Shown piece after piece: positions 48,001 to 55,011 of a stretch of DNA of 64,000 bases. The notes beneath the pieces are model-generated. The model saw only the letters and a list, made by a program, of their open reading frames with translations. It did not search any database and was not told the DNA's origin. The DNA is from Puniceicoccales bacterium (GTDB lineage Bacteria; Verrucomicrobiota; Verrucomicrobiia; Opitutales; UBA953), in the NCBI GenBank assembly GCA_031256995.1, contig JAIRPL010000047.1:83479-147478 (forward strand), read 5' to 3'. Made by a program: the position numbers and the translations under genes. Each line of letters begins with the position of its first letter. The stretch's first letter is position 1.

Positions 48001-51000
48001 CCTCGGCGTTGATCCGGAAGTTTTCCCACGCCAAGCTTGGTTCCAACACTGGTGCGGACTCCGCCCGGAAGGGTTTCTTCTTTGCCGGGGACCGCGACAC
48101 GGCCTCGGCTTACAACAGTGATCCGGGCAACATCCGCAAGGGCCTCGTTGGGAAGCAATGGTCGGAGGAAGCGCAGTACCGGACTGCCCGCGAGGCGGCC
48201 GGCGAGGCGAAGTACGGCGAAGAGATGCGTTCCGTGATATATGAGGCCTATCGTCGCGCGTCGAAGTTCCACAACTCCGCGCAGGGTTATCGCAAGGCTA
48301 TCGAGGATGGGGAGATCACGCGCGAAGAGGCCGAAGGGCGCTTTTTTGACAAGTATCATTCGCAGTTGAGCGCGGCAGAGGCCTCGCAGTACCACGATTG
48401 GTTTTCCGGGGATCCCGCCCATGACGGCGCGCTTTCGCCTGATGGCGTTCCGTCTTTTGGTCCTATCGCCTATGCCAAAAAGATGGCGACAATCCTTGTC
48501 CGCGAGCAGGCCGCCGCGCGGATGGGCCCTGAGCCGTACAAGGATGGGATGACGTGGGATGAGTGGCGCGATGCGATGTATCTGCGTCACCGGGATGAGC
48601 GCTACATGCCCCTTTACCTGAACATCCGCAATCCGCTGCGTCACGACTTCAAGGAGGAAGCCTTTCGCGATGAAAGCTATTCCTCGCTTCTCTCGCAGGC
48701 CCTCAATCAAGGCAATGACGGGGCGATCTTTGAGCGGACATATGACGGTGGCCCCCTGACGGACATCCTGATCACGTTCACGCCCAACCAGATCAAGTCC
48801 GCCGTGGCCAACCGTGGCTCGTTCGATGAGGAAAACCCCGACATCCGTTTCTCGCGGCCGGTTTCCGGTCCTGAATTTGAGGCTGAACTTGCGGCTGTTG
48901 AGGCCCTGCACACGAACGCGGACGGCACCCGTAAGGCGACGTGGATGAAGGCCCCCAACGGCAAGCCGACGAACCTGACACAGCGGCAGTGGCTGGAGGT
49001 CCGCACTCCGTCCTTCAAGGCGTGGTTTGGGGACTGGGAATTTGACCCTGCGAATGCCTCGAAGGCCTTGGATGAGAACGGGGAGCCGCTGGTTGTTTAC
49101 CACGGGACGCGGAAGGGCGGGCATTCTGTGTTTTTGACAAACGCGGATATGGTGGATGAGAACGCCCGGGCAGGGTTGAACATTCACGGTCTGCGCGGTG
49201 CGGAGGCTCACAATTTTCAGCCTGCGTTCAACTGGTTTTCAAGCACCCGCGATTACGCGAATGCCTACACCGGGGCGGATGGTCAGATATATGAGGCGCG
49301 GAAAGCGCGTCCGGGTGACAGTCCGCAAATCTACGCTGCGTTTTTGAACGCGAGAAATCCGCGCGCCGTGCATGGGGAGGCAGAAAGGGAGGTCACGGCC
49401 GCTGAGGCGGCGGAGTTGCTGGGCATTGACATTGGAAATTTTGTCCCGCTGCTGGCGCAGAAGTCGACGCCGGTCAATGACTTTACAAGTTTTTTACAGC
49501 GGATTGCGCAGAAGGAGTTGATGACGCCCGAAGAGTTTGCCGCTGATTCGACGGTTCAGATTGTTTACGACGACTATGACAGCTACAAGCGGGACTTTTT
49601 TGAAAAAAAAGCGGAGAGCGAGGAGAATGACCGTAAAGAGTTGAGCGAGAAAAAGCCGTTGTACGAATACTACAGGACGCGTCGGACAAGGGATGTGTTG
49701 AGGCGGCAGGGATACGACTCAATAACGGCATCCGAGCAGGGCAATAAGACTTTTGGCGTTCCCGATTCGAACCAGATCAAGTCCGCCACGGACAACTCCG
49801 GGGCGTTCGACGCGGAGAACCCCGACATCCGTTTCTCTCGGCCTGTTGAGGAAGAGGCCGGGGAAGAGGAAGCGGACGAGGACAACCGCTACCTTGCGGT
49901 TCTGCACAACCTGAGCGCGGACAACCTTTTGGCCTCGGCCCGTCTTGGCGGTCTTGCGGTCCCCTCGCTTGCGATCACGGACGTTCGGAACCCCTTCTCC
50001 AGCTTTGGAGAGATCACGCTCGTTGGGGATCCCTCGATGGCCGATCCTGAGAAGCTTGGCAACAGGATCTTCTCGGACGATGCTTATACGTCCAAGTATC
50101 CTCCGGTTAAACGCGATATGTCCGATGAGGATTTTGGACAACTTTACGAAGACTTGCTCAATCTTTCCGAGTTGGGCGAGGATGCCGGTCCGGTCCATCG
50201 CGATCTGAAGTACAACGTCCTCAATGAGCCGGAGGGAGAATTCGAGGATTCTGGGAGCGTGATTTACAATGCGTACCTCCGCGATGCGAATCCGTCGGAG
50301 CCTTCCGAGGAAGGTATGGTGGCTTGGCTGCAGAATAAGATAAAAAAGTATCATCCTTACGATGCGATTTATTATAAGAATGGCCTCCTCGGTGAGCATG
50401 TGATGGTCCCGTTAACCCTTAAAAACCTGCTTCATTTTTTTGTCGGAAAAGGTAAAAATTTTCTCTCCGGTCACTCTTTCGGGCACCTCAGGGCTGCTGT
50501 CTCGAAGGAGTTTAACACGTTTTCTGAAGTCAAGGCCGACCGTGGAAGGGTTGTTGGGGCATTAGAGAGCTACGATAGTGATGAGGACTTGAAAAAATCC
50601 TTTAGGGATCTTGAGGCTCATTTCAAAGGTTTGGAACTGGTAGACCTTCCGTTTCCTATCGATTTTGAAGAAGTTGTTTTCAATCACGCCAAAGGGGACC
50701 CTGAAGCGTTTAAGTTTTTCAAATCGGTTTCTCCCGAGGATGTGGCTTTGGTGGACTCGTTTCTTCAGAAGGTTCGCGAGTCGCCAGTCCGTTACTTTGA
50801 GGGCAAGCCCCAGCGCGCGGTCATGCTGGATGAGTTCATGGCTGCCGTGGTTCCCGAGGGTTCGTCTGGAGAGGTTATCTCGCTCTTGGAAGATAACGGT
50901 ATCGAAATCTTCAAGTATAAGCTTGGCAACAATGAGGACCGCCAGGCGCAAACCCTTCGTGCGGCCGAGGATCTGGACTTGCGTTTCTCGCAGCCGATTT

Positions 51001-52382
51001 CCGCCCGCGATTACAAGGCTGAACTTGCCGCTGTTGAGGCCCTGCACACAAACGCGGATGGCACGCGCAAGGACACGTGGCTGAAGGCTCCCAACGGCAA
51101 GCCGTCGAAGTTGTCGTTCCGGCAGTGGCTCCAAGTCCGGACTCCGGCTTTCAAGGCGTGGTTTGGGGACTGGGAGGCGGCGGCGCCGTTGCCGAACTCG
51201 GCCCGGAGTTTTGATGATGTCCGAGGGGTTCTCACTTCGCTTTCCGGGCGTGTTTTCACGAATCGTTCCAGCGGGTTGCATGGCAGCCTGTCGAAGAACT
51301 CCATCAACAAGCTCCTTTCCGGGAAGGCGCGCGCGAAATCTGTCTCGCTTCCGGCCCATTTGCACGCGGCGGCCAACATCATTGATCTGTTTGAGCGCGG
51401 GGAGGTGTTGTTTTCCGAGCCTGGAAGCAAGGGCGAGGTAAAAACCTCCCACAAAGTTTTCGCGCCTTTCGTCTTCGATGGGAAGGCGCTTGTGGCGAAG
51501 GTTACGGTCCAAGAGTATTCTGGAGACACCGGAAACCGGATTTATTCCGTCGAGGCGATGAAGGTGTTGGAGCCGGTGGCCGGAACCCCGGCTGACCAGG
51601 CGTCGTCTGACCATGACGGCCAGCCCAACAATCCTCTTCCGGCTTCAACGCGACGCAAGCTGCGCGAGATGGCGGAGTCGGTCAACCCTGAAAAATTCCT
51701 GAATGTCCTGGATGAGAACGGGGAGCCTGTGGTTTCCAACGGCTCGTTTGACGCGCAGAACCCTGACATCCGTTTCTCGCGGCCTGTTGGCCGGAGGTCC
51801 CGTGCCCCGCGTGATCTTCCCCCTGATGATCGTTACCTTGCGGTCTTGCACAACTTGAGCGCCTCGAAGCTCTTTTCGGCCGCCCGCCTTGGCGGGCTTG
51901 CTGTCCCCTCGCTTGCGATCACGGACGTTCGGAACCCTCACACCGGCTTTGGCGACATCACGCTTCTTGGGGATTCCTCGCTTGCCGATCCGCAGCAGCC
52001 TGGAAACAAGGTCTTCTCGGCGGACGTTTATTCCCCCACCTTTCCCCGCGTTGAACGTTCGATGGCGCCTTCGGACTTTAAGCGCTTCCACAAGGAGATT
52101 GTCGCGCTTTCGGGTTTGGGCCGGAAGGCCGAGGCTTTCTCCCAAGCCGACATCTTCGAGGACAAGTTCTCCGGTTTCTACCACAATACGCTCCGCGCGG
52201 CCTTCAACCGCGACGGGACGCGGGAGAGCCGGAGCGAGAGGAAGAAAAATGCCCAAACAAAAGAGGAAAAATGGTCAGGAAATCGCCCGCAACGCAGGTT
52301 GCGCCAGAAATTCCTCCCGCCAATGGTAGGCCGAAAGAAGCTCCGGGTCATCATCCCCGAGAATGCGACGGGCAAGATATAA
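45030..52382 (+). CDS. Giant polyvalent protein with repeated ART-PolyVal-like, nuclease-like and associated domains; 3'-truncated
   Basis: About 2450 residues; start uncertain (ATG 45030, or TTG 45000). It resembles phage/conjugative-element polyvalent proteins that carry effectors into a new host. Order by base: variable Gly/Ser head; module prefix (45339-45506); barnase/EndoU/RelE-like nuclease domain (about 45507-45995); ADP-ribosyltransferase-like domain with VFYHRP and QIKSAT (46110-46595); LPD-type domain (46605-47753); prefix plus ART with ENGEPRVVFHG (47769-48860); prefix plus ART with ENGEPLVVYHGT (48873-49844); second LPD copy (49881-50996); prefix plus an LPD3-like domain (51012-51760); third LPD copy, cut short (51825-52214). 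Recurrent NPDIRFSRP strings separate modules. The last about 55 codons read antisense through the neighbour gene's 3' end, so the natural C-terminus is lost. No other phage gene is adjacent. Confidence 0.75.
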   Translation: MARILVEYEKALSGKRDSGAGVSGVNGSGADISGVNGSVADGFSTGVSSGEGSGVSDVPGRTASGLLGGLEDFPNVVDENGEPADSFDSDRPDLRFSRPFSGPEFEAELAAVEARHTNADGTRKATWMKAPNGNPTNLTHRQWLEVRTESFKAWFGDWESLAEMEAMRGLVHSWLTKENLDWAKGRTRVEIFSRFGNELQAIAYVPEEYAGHFSGKVSDNRVYSGMGYFIDHAVNHHAEIPVSYYDSIQDVLNSPDEVLIDDRMDGKTGRKRDNLLFLKKFTGNRILAVSLIEEAGNRIVVHKSFFENGGKKPYPSLKRIGQSSGGGRSPISHASEAAPGGSLPARDVASDSRFVRAVNPENVSKFVDDNFEPKVFYHRPRRQISIFDIGGVFDGPRSGISADSGWLGTGFYFYGEASELDGLGAGYGPDRYPVFLNVRSPHYATLSENRRLAGEGDFEAIREFSLGLRDEGKDGVYYNGDLLEEAVVFDPRQIKSATDATSPDATGLSDSAPSDLRFSRPFEGEDDRYLAVLHNLSEDNLFASARLGGLAVPSLAITDVRNLYGIYGEITLIGDSSLADPQQPGNKVFSADAWTPTHPPAVVQGSREDISRFYDEVVSLSGWGEKSPSLESSLGKDPTFAPVFLEFDKDANDDSIPRPYLTFDGMLSRAYLREAKPPEPSKHDMLGWLNGKLSKHNLWQGIEDGVNPDGSPRIVPYNLENVVRHLTRGIRYGGKTEGFRFNGFKAFAAKEFGRLDELKADREKVTNQTEAVVADSELKQELSDILDLFGDRETSFYDNFYKALVDYAGGNSDAFSSLVELTPEMKSRLDTFISHFRSLPVAYFEGKPQRAVRLDEFKAAVVPQWSSKAVFSLLRENGIDVFEYETGNERQAQTLRAADDLNLRFSRPFRVRAYEAELAAVEARHTNADGTRKDTWMKAPNGKPTKLTQRQWLEVRTPSFKAWFGDWEFDPANASKALDENGEPRVVFHGASALIRKFSHAKLGSNTGADSARKGFFFAGDRDTASAYNSDPGNIRKGLVGKQWSEEAQYRTAREAAGEAKYGEEMRSVIYEAYRRASKFHNSAQGYRKAIEDGEITREEAEGRFFDKYHSQLSAAEASQYHDWFSGDPAHDGALSPDGVPSFGPIAYAKKMATILVREQAAARMGPEPYKDGMTWDEWRDAMYLRHRDERYMPLYLNIRNPLRHDFKEEAFRDESYSSLLSQALNQGNDGAIFERTYDGGPLTDILITFTPNQIKSAVANRGSFDEENPDIRFSRPVSGPEFEAELAAVEALHTNADGTRKATWMKAPNGKPTNLTQRQWLEVRTPSFKAWFGDWEFDPANASKALDENGEPLVVYHGTRKGGHSVFLTNADMVDENARAGLNIHGLRGAEAHNFQPAFNWFSSTRDYANAYTGADGQIYEARKARPGDSPQIYAAFLNARNPRAVHGEAEREVTAAEAAELLGIDIGNFVPLLAQKSTPVNDFTSFLQRIAQKELMTPEEFAADSTVQIVYDDYDSYKRDFFEKKAESEENDRKELSEKKPLYEYYRTRRTRDVLRRQGYDSITASEQGNKTFGVPDSNQIKSATDNSGAFDAENPDIRFSRPVEEEAGEEEADEDNRYLAVLHNLSADNLLASARLGGLAVPSLAITDVRNPFSSFGEITLVGDPSMADPEKLGNRIFSDDAYTSKYPPVKRDMSDEDFGQLYEDLLNLSELGEDAGPVHRDLKYNVLNEPEGEFEDSGSVIYNAYLRDANPSEPSEEGMVAWLQNKIKKYHPYDAIYYKNGLLGEHVMVPLTLKNLLHFFVGKGKNFLSGHSFGHLRAAVSKEFNTFSEVKADRGRVVGALESYDSDEDLKKSFRDLEAHFKGLELVDLPFPIDFEEVVFNHAKGDPEAFKFFKSVSPEDVALVDSFLQKVRESPVRYFEGKPQRAVMLDEFMAAVVPEGSSGEVISLLEDNGIEIFKYKLGNNEDRQAQTLRAAEDLDLRFSQPISARDYKAELAAVEALHTNADGTRKDTWLKAPNGKPSKLSFRQWLQVRTPAFKAWFGDWEAAAPLPNSARSFDDVRGVLTSLSGRVFTNRSSGLHGSLSKNSINKLLSGKARAKSVSLPAHLHAAANIIDLFERGEVLFSEPGSKGEVKTSHKVFAPFVFDGKALVAKVTVQEYSGDTGNRIYSVEAMKVLEPVAGTPADQASSDHDGQPNNPLPASTRRKLREMAESVNPEKFLNVLDENGEPVVSNGSFDAQNPDIRFSRPVGRRSRAPRDLPPDDRYLAVLHNLSASKLFSAARLGGLAVPSLAITDVRNPHTGFGDITLLGDSSLADPQQPGNKVFSADVYSPTFPRVERSMAPSDFKRFHKEIVALSGLGRKAEAFSQADIFEDKFSGFYHNTLRAAFNRDGTRESRSERKKNAQTKEEKWSGNRPQRRLRQKFLPPMVGRKKLRVIIPENATGKI
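45339..45506 (+). repeat. Polyvalent module prefix, copy 1
   Basis: About 56-codon unit containing ELAAVEARHTNADGTRK, WMKAPNG, RQWLEVRT and SFKAWFGDWE. Repeats of this unit precede different effector domains in the same ORF. Confidence 0.9.
46605..47753 (+). repeat. LPD-type domain repeat, copy 1
   Basis: 383 codons starting DDRYLAVLHNLS and containing SARLGGLAVPSLAITDVRN, ending at LRFSRP. Nucleotide similarity to copies 2 and 3 is highest in the first 200 bases. Confidence 0.85.
47769..47933 (+). repeat. Polyvalent module prefix, copy 2
   Basis: Same unit as 45339-45506, with PSFKAWFGDWE; followed directly by an ART-like domain. Confidence 0.9.
48873..49040 (+). repeat. Polyvalent module prefix, copy 3
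   Basis: Almost identical at nucleotide level to copies 1 and 2; followed by the best-preserved ART-like start (LVVYHGT). Confidence 0.9.
49881..50996 (+). repeat. LPD-type domain repeat, copy 2
   Basis: 372 codons from DNRYLAVLHNLS to LRFSQP; the middle third differs from copy 1 and is visibly richer in A and T. Confidence 0.85.
51012..51176 (+). repeat. Polyvalent module prefix, copy 4
   Basis: Most divergent prefix (WLKAPNGKPSKLSFRQWLQV); followed by an LPD3-like domain with HLHAAANIIDLF. Confidence 0.85.
51825..52214 (+). repeat. LPD-type domain repeat, copy 3 (truncated)
   Basis: Only the first about 130 codons of the about 380-codon domain are present; similarity stops around AAFNRDG and the frame runs into unrelated sequence. 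Confidence 0.85.
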
Positions 52383-52736
52383 CGCCTCCACCGAGGCCAG
52401 TCCGGCGCGGGGATCCTCGTAAATTTTGCTGGAACGCGGATAGGCGGTCCGGATTTCGCGCGGCAGACTCCTCGGGATCGGCGTGCCATCCAAGCGCCGC
52501 AACAACGCCGGCAGATGCCGCCAAGTGCCATCAAGCAACAACAACGGGTGCCCGGCGTCCGAACGCGCAAGCACCGGCGCGTCAACCATCAGAAGGACAA
52601 AGCCCGTGGCATCGAAACGAAAATCACCACGCGCCCGCAAAAAGGTGATCTCGGGGCGTCCATGCAAGGGAGTCAGGCTGCACTTGGCCAGATGCTCGCG
52701 GGCATGGCGGATTACAGTCGTCGGATGGGGAGGCAT
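52275..52736 (-). CDS. DTW/Tsr3-like family protein
   Basis: 153 residues from ATG 52736. LLLLDGTWRHLPALL is the diagnostic D-G/A-T/S-W segment, followed by LPREIRTAYPRSSK, GLASVEALYLARRIL and YHWREEFL. Members of this superfamily transfer the aminocarboxypropyl group of AdoMet to RNA; the substrate of this bacterial branch is not certain. Its 3' end overlaps the tail of the polyvalent ORF on the other strand. The frame is open upstream but that part lies in the neighbouring membrane gene and is not conserved-looking. Confidence 0.6.
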   Translation of the reverse strand: MPPHPTTVIRHAREHLAKCSLTPLHGRPEITFLRARGDFRFDATGFVLLMVDAPVLARSDAGHPLLLLDGTWRHLPALLRRLDGTPIPRSLPREIRTAYPRSSKIYEDPRAGLASVEALYLARRILGDDDPELLSAYHWREEFLAQPALRAIS

Positions 52737-52786
52737 TGCGGCTTTGACAACATCTCGCGGCGAAAAAACACAAAATCGGGGACAAC

Positions 52787-53320
52787 TCAAAACGCGGGAA
52801 CGGGAGCGGCATGAATGCAGGCGAGCAGGTAAAACACCAGAAATGCCAGCCCGACCAACGCGCTTGCAAAGGCGATGACAAACTGCCGGGAAAGCCTGAC
52901 CGCGGCATCCGCGACGCGGCACTGAAGCACCGCAAGCAACACGAACACAAACGTAACCACGAAAAGTCCCCAGAAAAGTTCCTGCAAATGGTTTAGCGCG
53001 ATCCCCGGCAGAGCCGGCAGCTCGCGCGAGGCAACCACCCCGGCCTCCGTGCGGCGTTGCGCGATGATATCGACAAGAAAACCGTGGCACAAACGGACCG
53101 TGTTGCCGCAGATAAACGGAAAGATGGCCGCGAAAAAAACGGCAAAGGCACCGGCGAACCGGTCGGGCGTGCTTTTCATGGGCAGGCACCAAAACCAGCC
53201 GCCCAACAAGGTAAAGCGGAAACGCCTGACAGACCGGGAACCGGGAGCGGACAACGATGCGCCACGGAACAACGGCGCCCCACCACCTGCGCCAAAGGCA
53301 GGAAGCGCCGCCCCGCCCAT
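52787..53320 (-). CDS. Small membrane protein of unknown function
   Basis: 177 residues from ATG 53320, just downstream of the HAD gene stop (four bases away), so co-transcribed. Three hydrophobic segments: FAGAFAVFFAAIFPFICG, LFVVTFVFVLLAVLQC and FASALVGLAFLVFYLLACI. No family recognised. Confidence 0.6.
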   Translation of the reverse strand: MGGAALPAFGAGGGAPLFRGASLSAPGSRSVRRFRFTLLGGWFWCLPMKSTPDRFAGAFAVFFAAIFPFICGNTVRLCHGFLVDIIAQRRTEAGVVASRELPALPGIALNHLQELFWGLFVVTFVFVLLAVLQCRVADAAVRLSRQFVIAFASALVGLAFLVFYLLACIHAAPVPAF

Positions 53321-53324
53321 CAGG

Positions 53325-53990
53325 TCAAAGCTCCGAAAACAGACCCAACGCGTCCACCAGCGACGGCAACACGACGGACACCGCCATAACAACCTCCGGC
53401 GCAGGCCGCACCATGTCCGGCACAAGCGCGACCCGCATCCCGGCGGCAACAGCAGAGAGCGCGCCGGGCGGCGAATCCTCAAAGGCCGCGCACTCATGCG
53501 ATGGAACGCCAAGCGCTTCCGCCGCAGCAAGATAAATGTCAGGCGCAGGCTTCCCGCGCGCCACGCCATCCCCCCCGGTGACACTCCGGAAAAAATCAAG
53601 CAGCCCCGCCTTGGCGAGCTTTCGGCGGGCAAGCTCGGTCCGCGTCGAGGTGGCCACCCCCAGGGGCAACCCGGACGCGTGGAGTTTTGACAACAGTTCG
53701 CGCGCGCCAGCCATCACTGGCACACCCGTGGTCAGCCGCCGTTCATAGTCCGCGTACATCGCGCGCGAGATGGCCTCAAGGTCAAGCGCGCGCCCGGCGT
53801 GACGCACGAGCACGGCACGGCAATCCTCGTGGCGGCGGCCGATCATGTCCAAAAACATCGAATCAGGCATTTCCACCCCAACGGCGGCGGCACCCGCCTG
53901 CCATGCCCTCAGGCTGATCCGTTCGGTGTCAAGCAACAACCCGTCCATGTCAAACACCGCGCCGGCGACTTTTTTTCCAAGAAACTCCAT
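53325..53990 (-). CDS. HAD-superfamily phosphatase / phosphoglucomutase-like hydrolase
   Basis: 221 residues from ATG 53990. Motif I GAVFDMDGLLLDTE (nucleophile Asp), motif II LGVATSTRTE, motif III Lys in GKPAPDIYL, motif IV FEDSPPGALSAVAAGM. The small helical cap after motif I is the class of beta-phosphoglucomutase and related sugar-phosphate phosphatases. Substrate unknown. Divergent from the DoxX-like gene. Confidence 0.9.
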   Translation of the reverse strand: MEFLGKKVAGAVFDMDGLLLDTERISLRAWQAGAAAVGVEMPDSMFLDMIGRRHEDCRAVLVRHAGRALDLEAISRAMYADYERRLTTGVPVMAGARELLSKLHASGLPLGVATSTRTELARRKLAKAGLLDFFRSVTGGDGVARGKPAPDIYLAAAEALGVPSHECAAFEDSPPGALSAVAAGMRVALVPDMVRPAPEVVMAVSVVLPSLVDALGLFSEL

Positions 53991-54195
53991 CCACGGCAGA
54001 ATGCCTCGTTCCCCGGTCATTCGCAATGGAAAGGAAATCACGCGCCGCGGCGGAGCGGCGGCAGTCGAGACCGGACGCCGCAAAAGGCGGCGGCGCCACG
54101 GATGCCCAGCACACGCCGGCACTTCGACGAACACCCGGAATTCCCTTCCCCGCCCCCTTTGCCATTTGACTTTTCGTGCTTGGAACATTCCCTCC

Positions 54196-54217
54196 AGCCC
54201 CGTGTTTCAGCGGGGCT
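54196..54217. promoter_or_regulatory. Hairpin in the leader of the DoxX-like gene
   Basis: AGCCCCG and CGGGGCT form a perfect 7-bp stem with an 8-base loop, 45 bases before ATG 54262, in the 271-base divergent region between the HAD and DoxX-like genes. Significance unknown. Confidence 0.3.
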
Positions 54218-54261
54218 TCCAACCCTGAACGCCACACATACCAAAAGCTTTTCCCAATACC

Positions 54262-54957
54262 ATGAGCGAAAAAAAATCCAATGATACCAACAATGTCGGC
54301 GCCAACGACGCCGACTCCTGCTCCTGCTCCCGCGACGGCAACTGTGGTTGCCCCAGCAGCTGCGGCTGCGGTTGTCAGGATGGCGGCGACAAGTGCTGCT
54401 CCCTCTGCCCCGGTGGAAAAACCGCCGCCTTCTGGGTGCTCCGCCTTTGGCTCGGCTTTCGCGCCTTCTTCACAGGGCTGACAAAGTTCCACCGCGAGGA
54501 AGTCGCCCAGGTCGCGACAGGGGCCGCCGGCGAGGAATATGGCTCCGCCGCCGCAAACGCCGCGGCGGGTGCCGCGCAGGCCGCCGGCGCCGCCGGGGAC
54601 GCGGTCAAGACCCAGCTTGTCCACCACGGCCTTCCCCAGGACGGCTCCTGGACGCTCGCCGCGTTCAAAAACGCGGATATCTGGTACATGCCGCCCTGGG
54701 CGCTCAACATCTTTGAAAACACCCTTGGCTACGTGCTCGTCGCCCTCGGTGTGACGCTCCTCCTCGGCATCGGCACGCGCATCTCCCTCTTCATCCAGGG
54801 CCTCCTTTACAGCGGCCTCACCCTCGGCTTCATCGCCATCACGCAGGAACCCGGCTCCAGCGCGGGCATCACCATGCTTGGTGTGCACATCCTCCTCGTG
54901 GTCGTCGCCCTCCTTCTGGCGAAACACAACAAGCTCGCGGTTCTGAAAAAGTTCTAA
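54262..54957 (+). CDS. DoxX-like membrane protein with cysteine-rich N-terminal head
   Basis: 231 residues. Residues about 18-50 contain ten cysteines in CxC and CC patterns (DSCSCSRDGNCGCPSS, then GCGCQDGG, then KCCSLC), metallothionein-like in appearance. Then four membrane helices in DoxX order: WVLRLWLGFRAFFTGLTKF, YVLVALGVTLLLGIGTRIS, LLYSGLTLGFIAIT and VHILLVVVALLLAKH. Between helix 1 and 2 there is an alanine-rich insert. DoxX proteins associate with redox and thiol stress systems; metal or redox sensing by the head is inference. The oxidoreductase gene follows 54 bases later. Confidence 0.75.
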   Translation: MSEKKSNDTNNVGANDADSCSCSRDGNCGCPSSCGCGCQDGGDKCCSLCPGGKTAAFWVLRLWLGFRAFFTGLTKFHREEVAQVATGAAGEEYGSAAANAAAGAAQAAGAAGDAVKTQLVHHGLPQDGSWTLAAFKNADIWYMPPWALNIFENTLGYVLVALGVTLLLGIGTRISLFIQGLLYSGLTLGFIAITQEPGSSAGITMLGVHILLVVVALLLAKHNKLAVLKKF

Positions 54958-55011
54958 GCCCCCCGGCCTCCGCGAAACCTACCCGCAACCGTCAACAACG
55001 CAGAATACACG

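Noticed and set aside
45978..51614. Long minus-strand frames opposite the polyvalent gene
   Set aside because: They repeat where the sense modules repeat and show no independent motif; the sense strand carries the recognisable domains.
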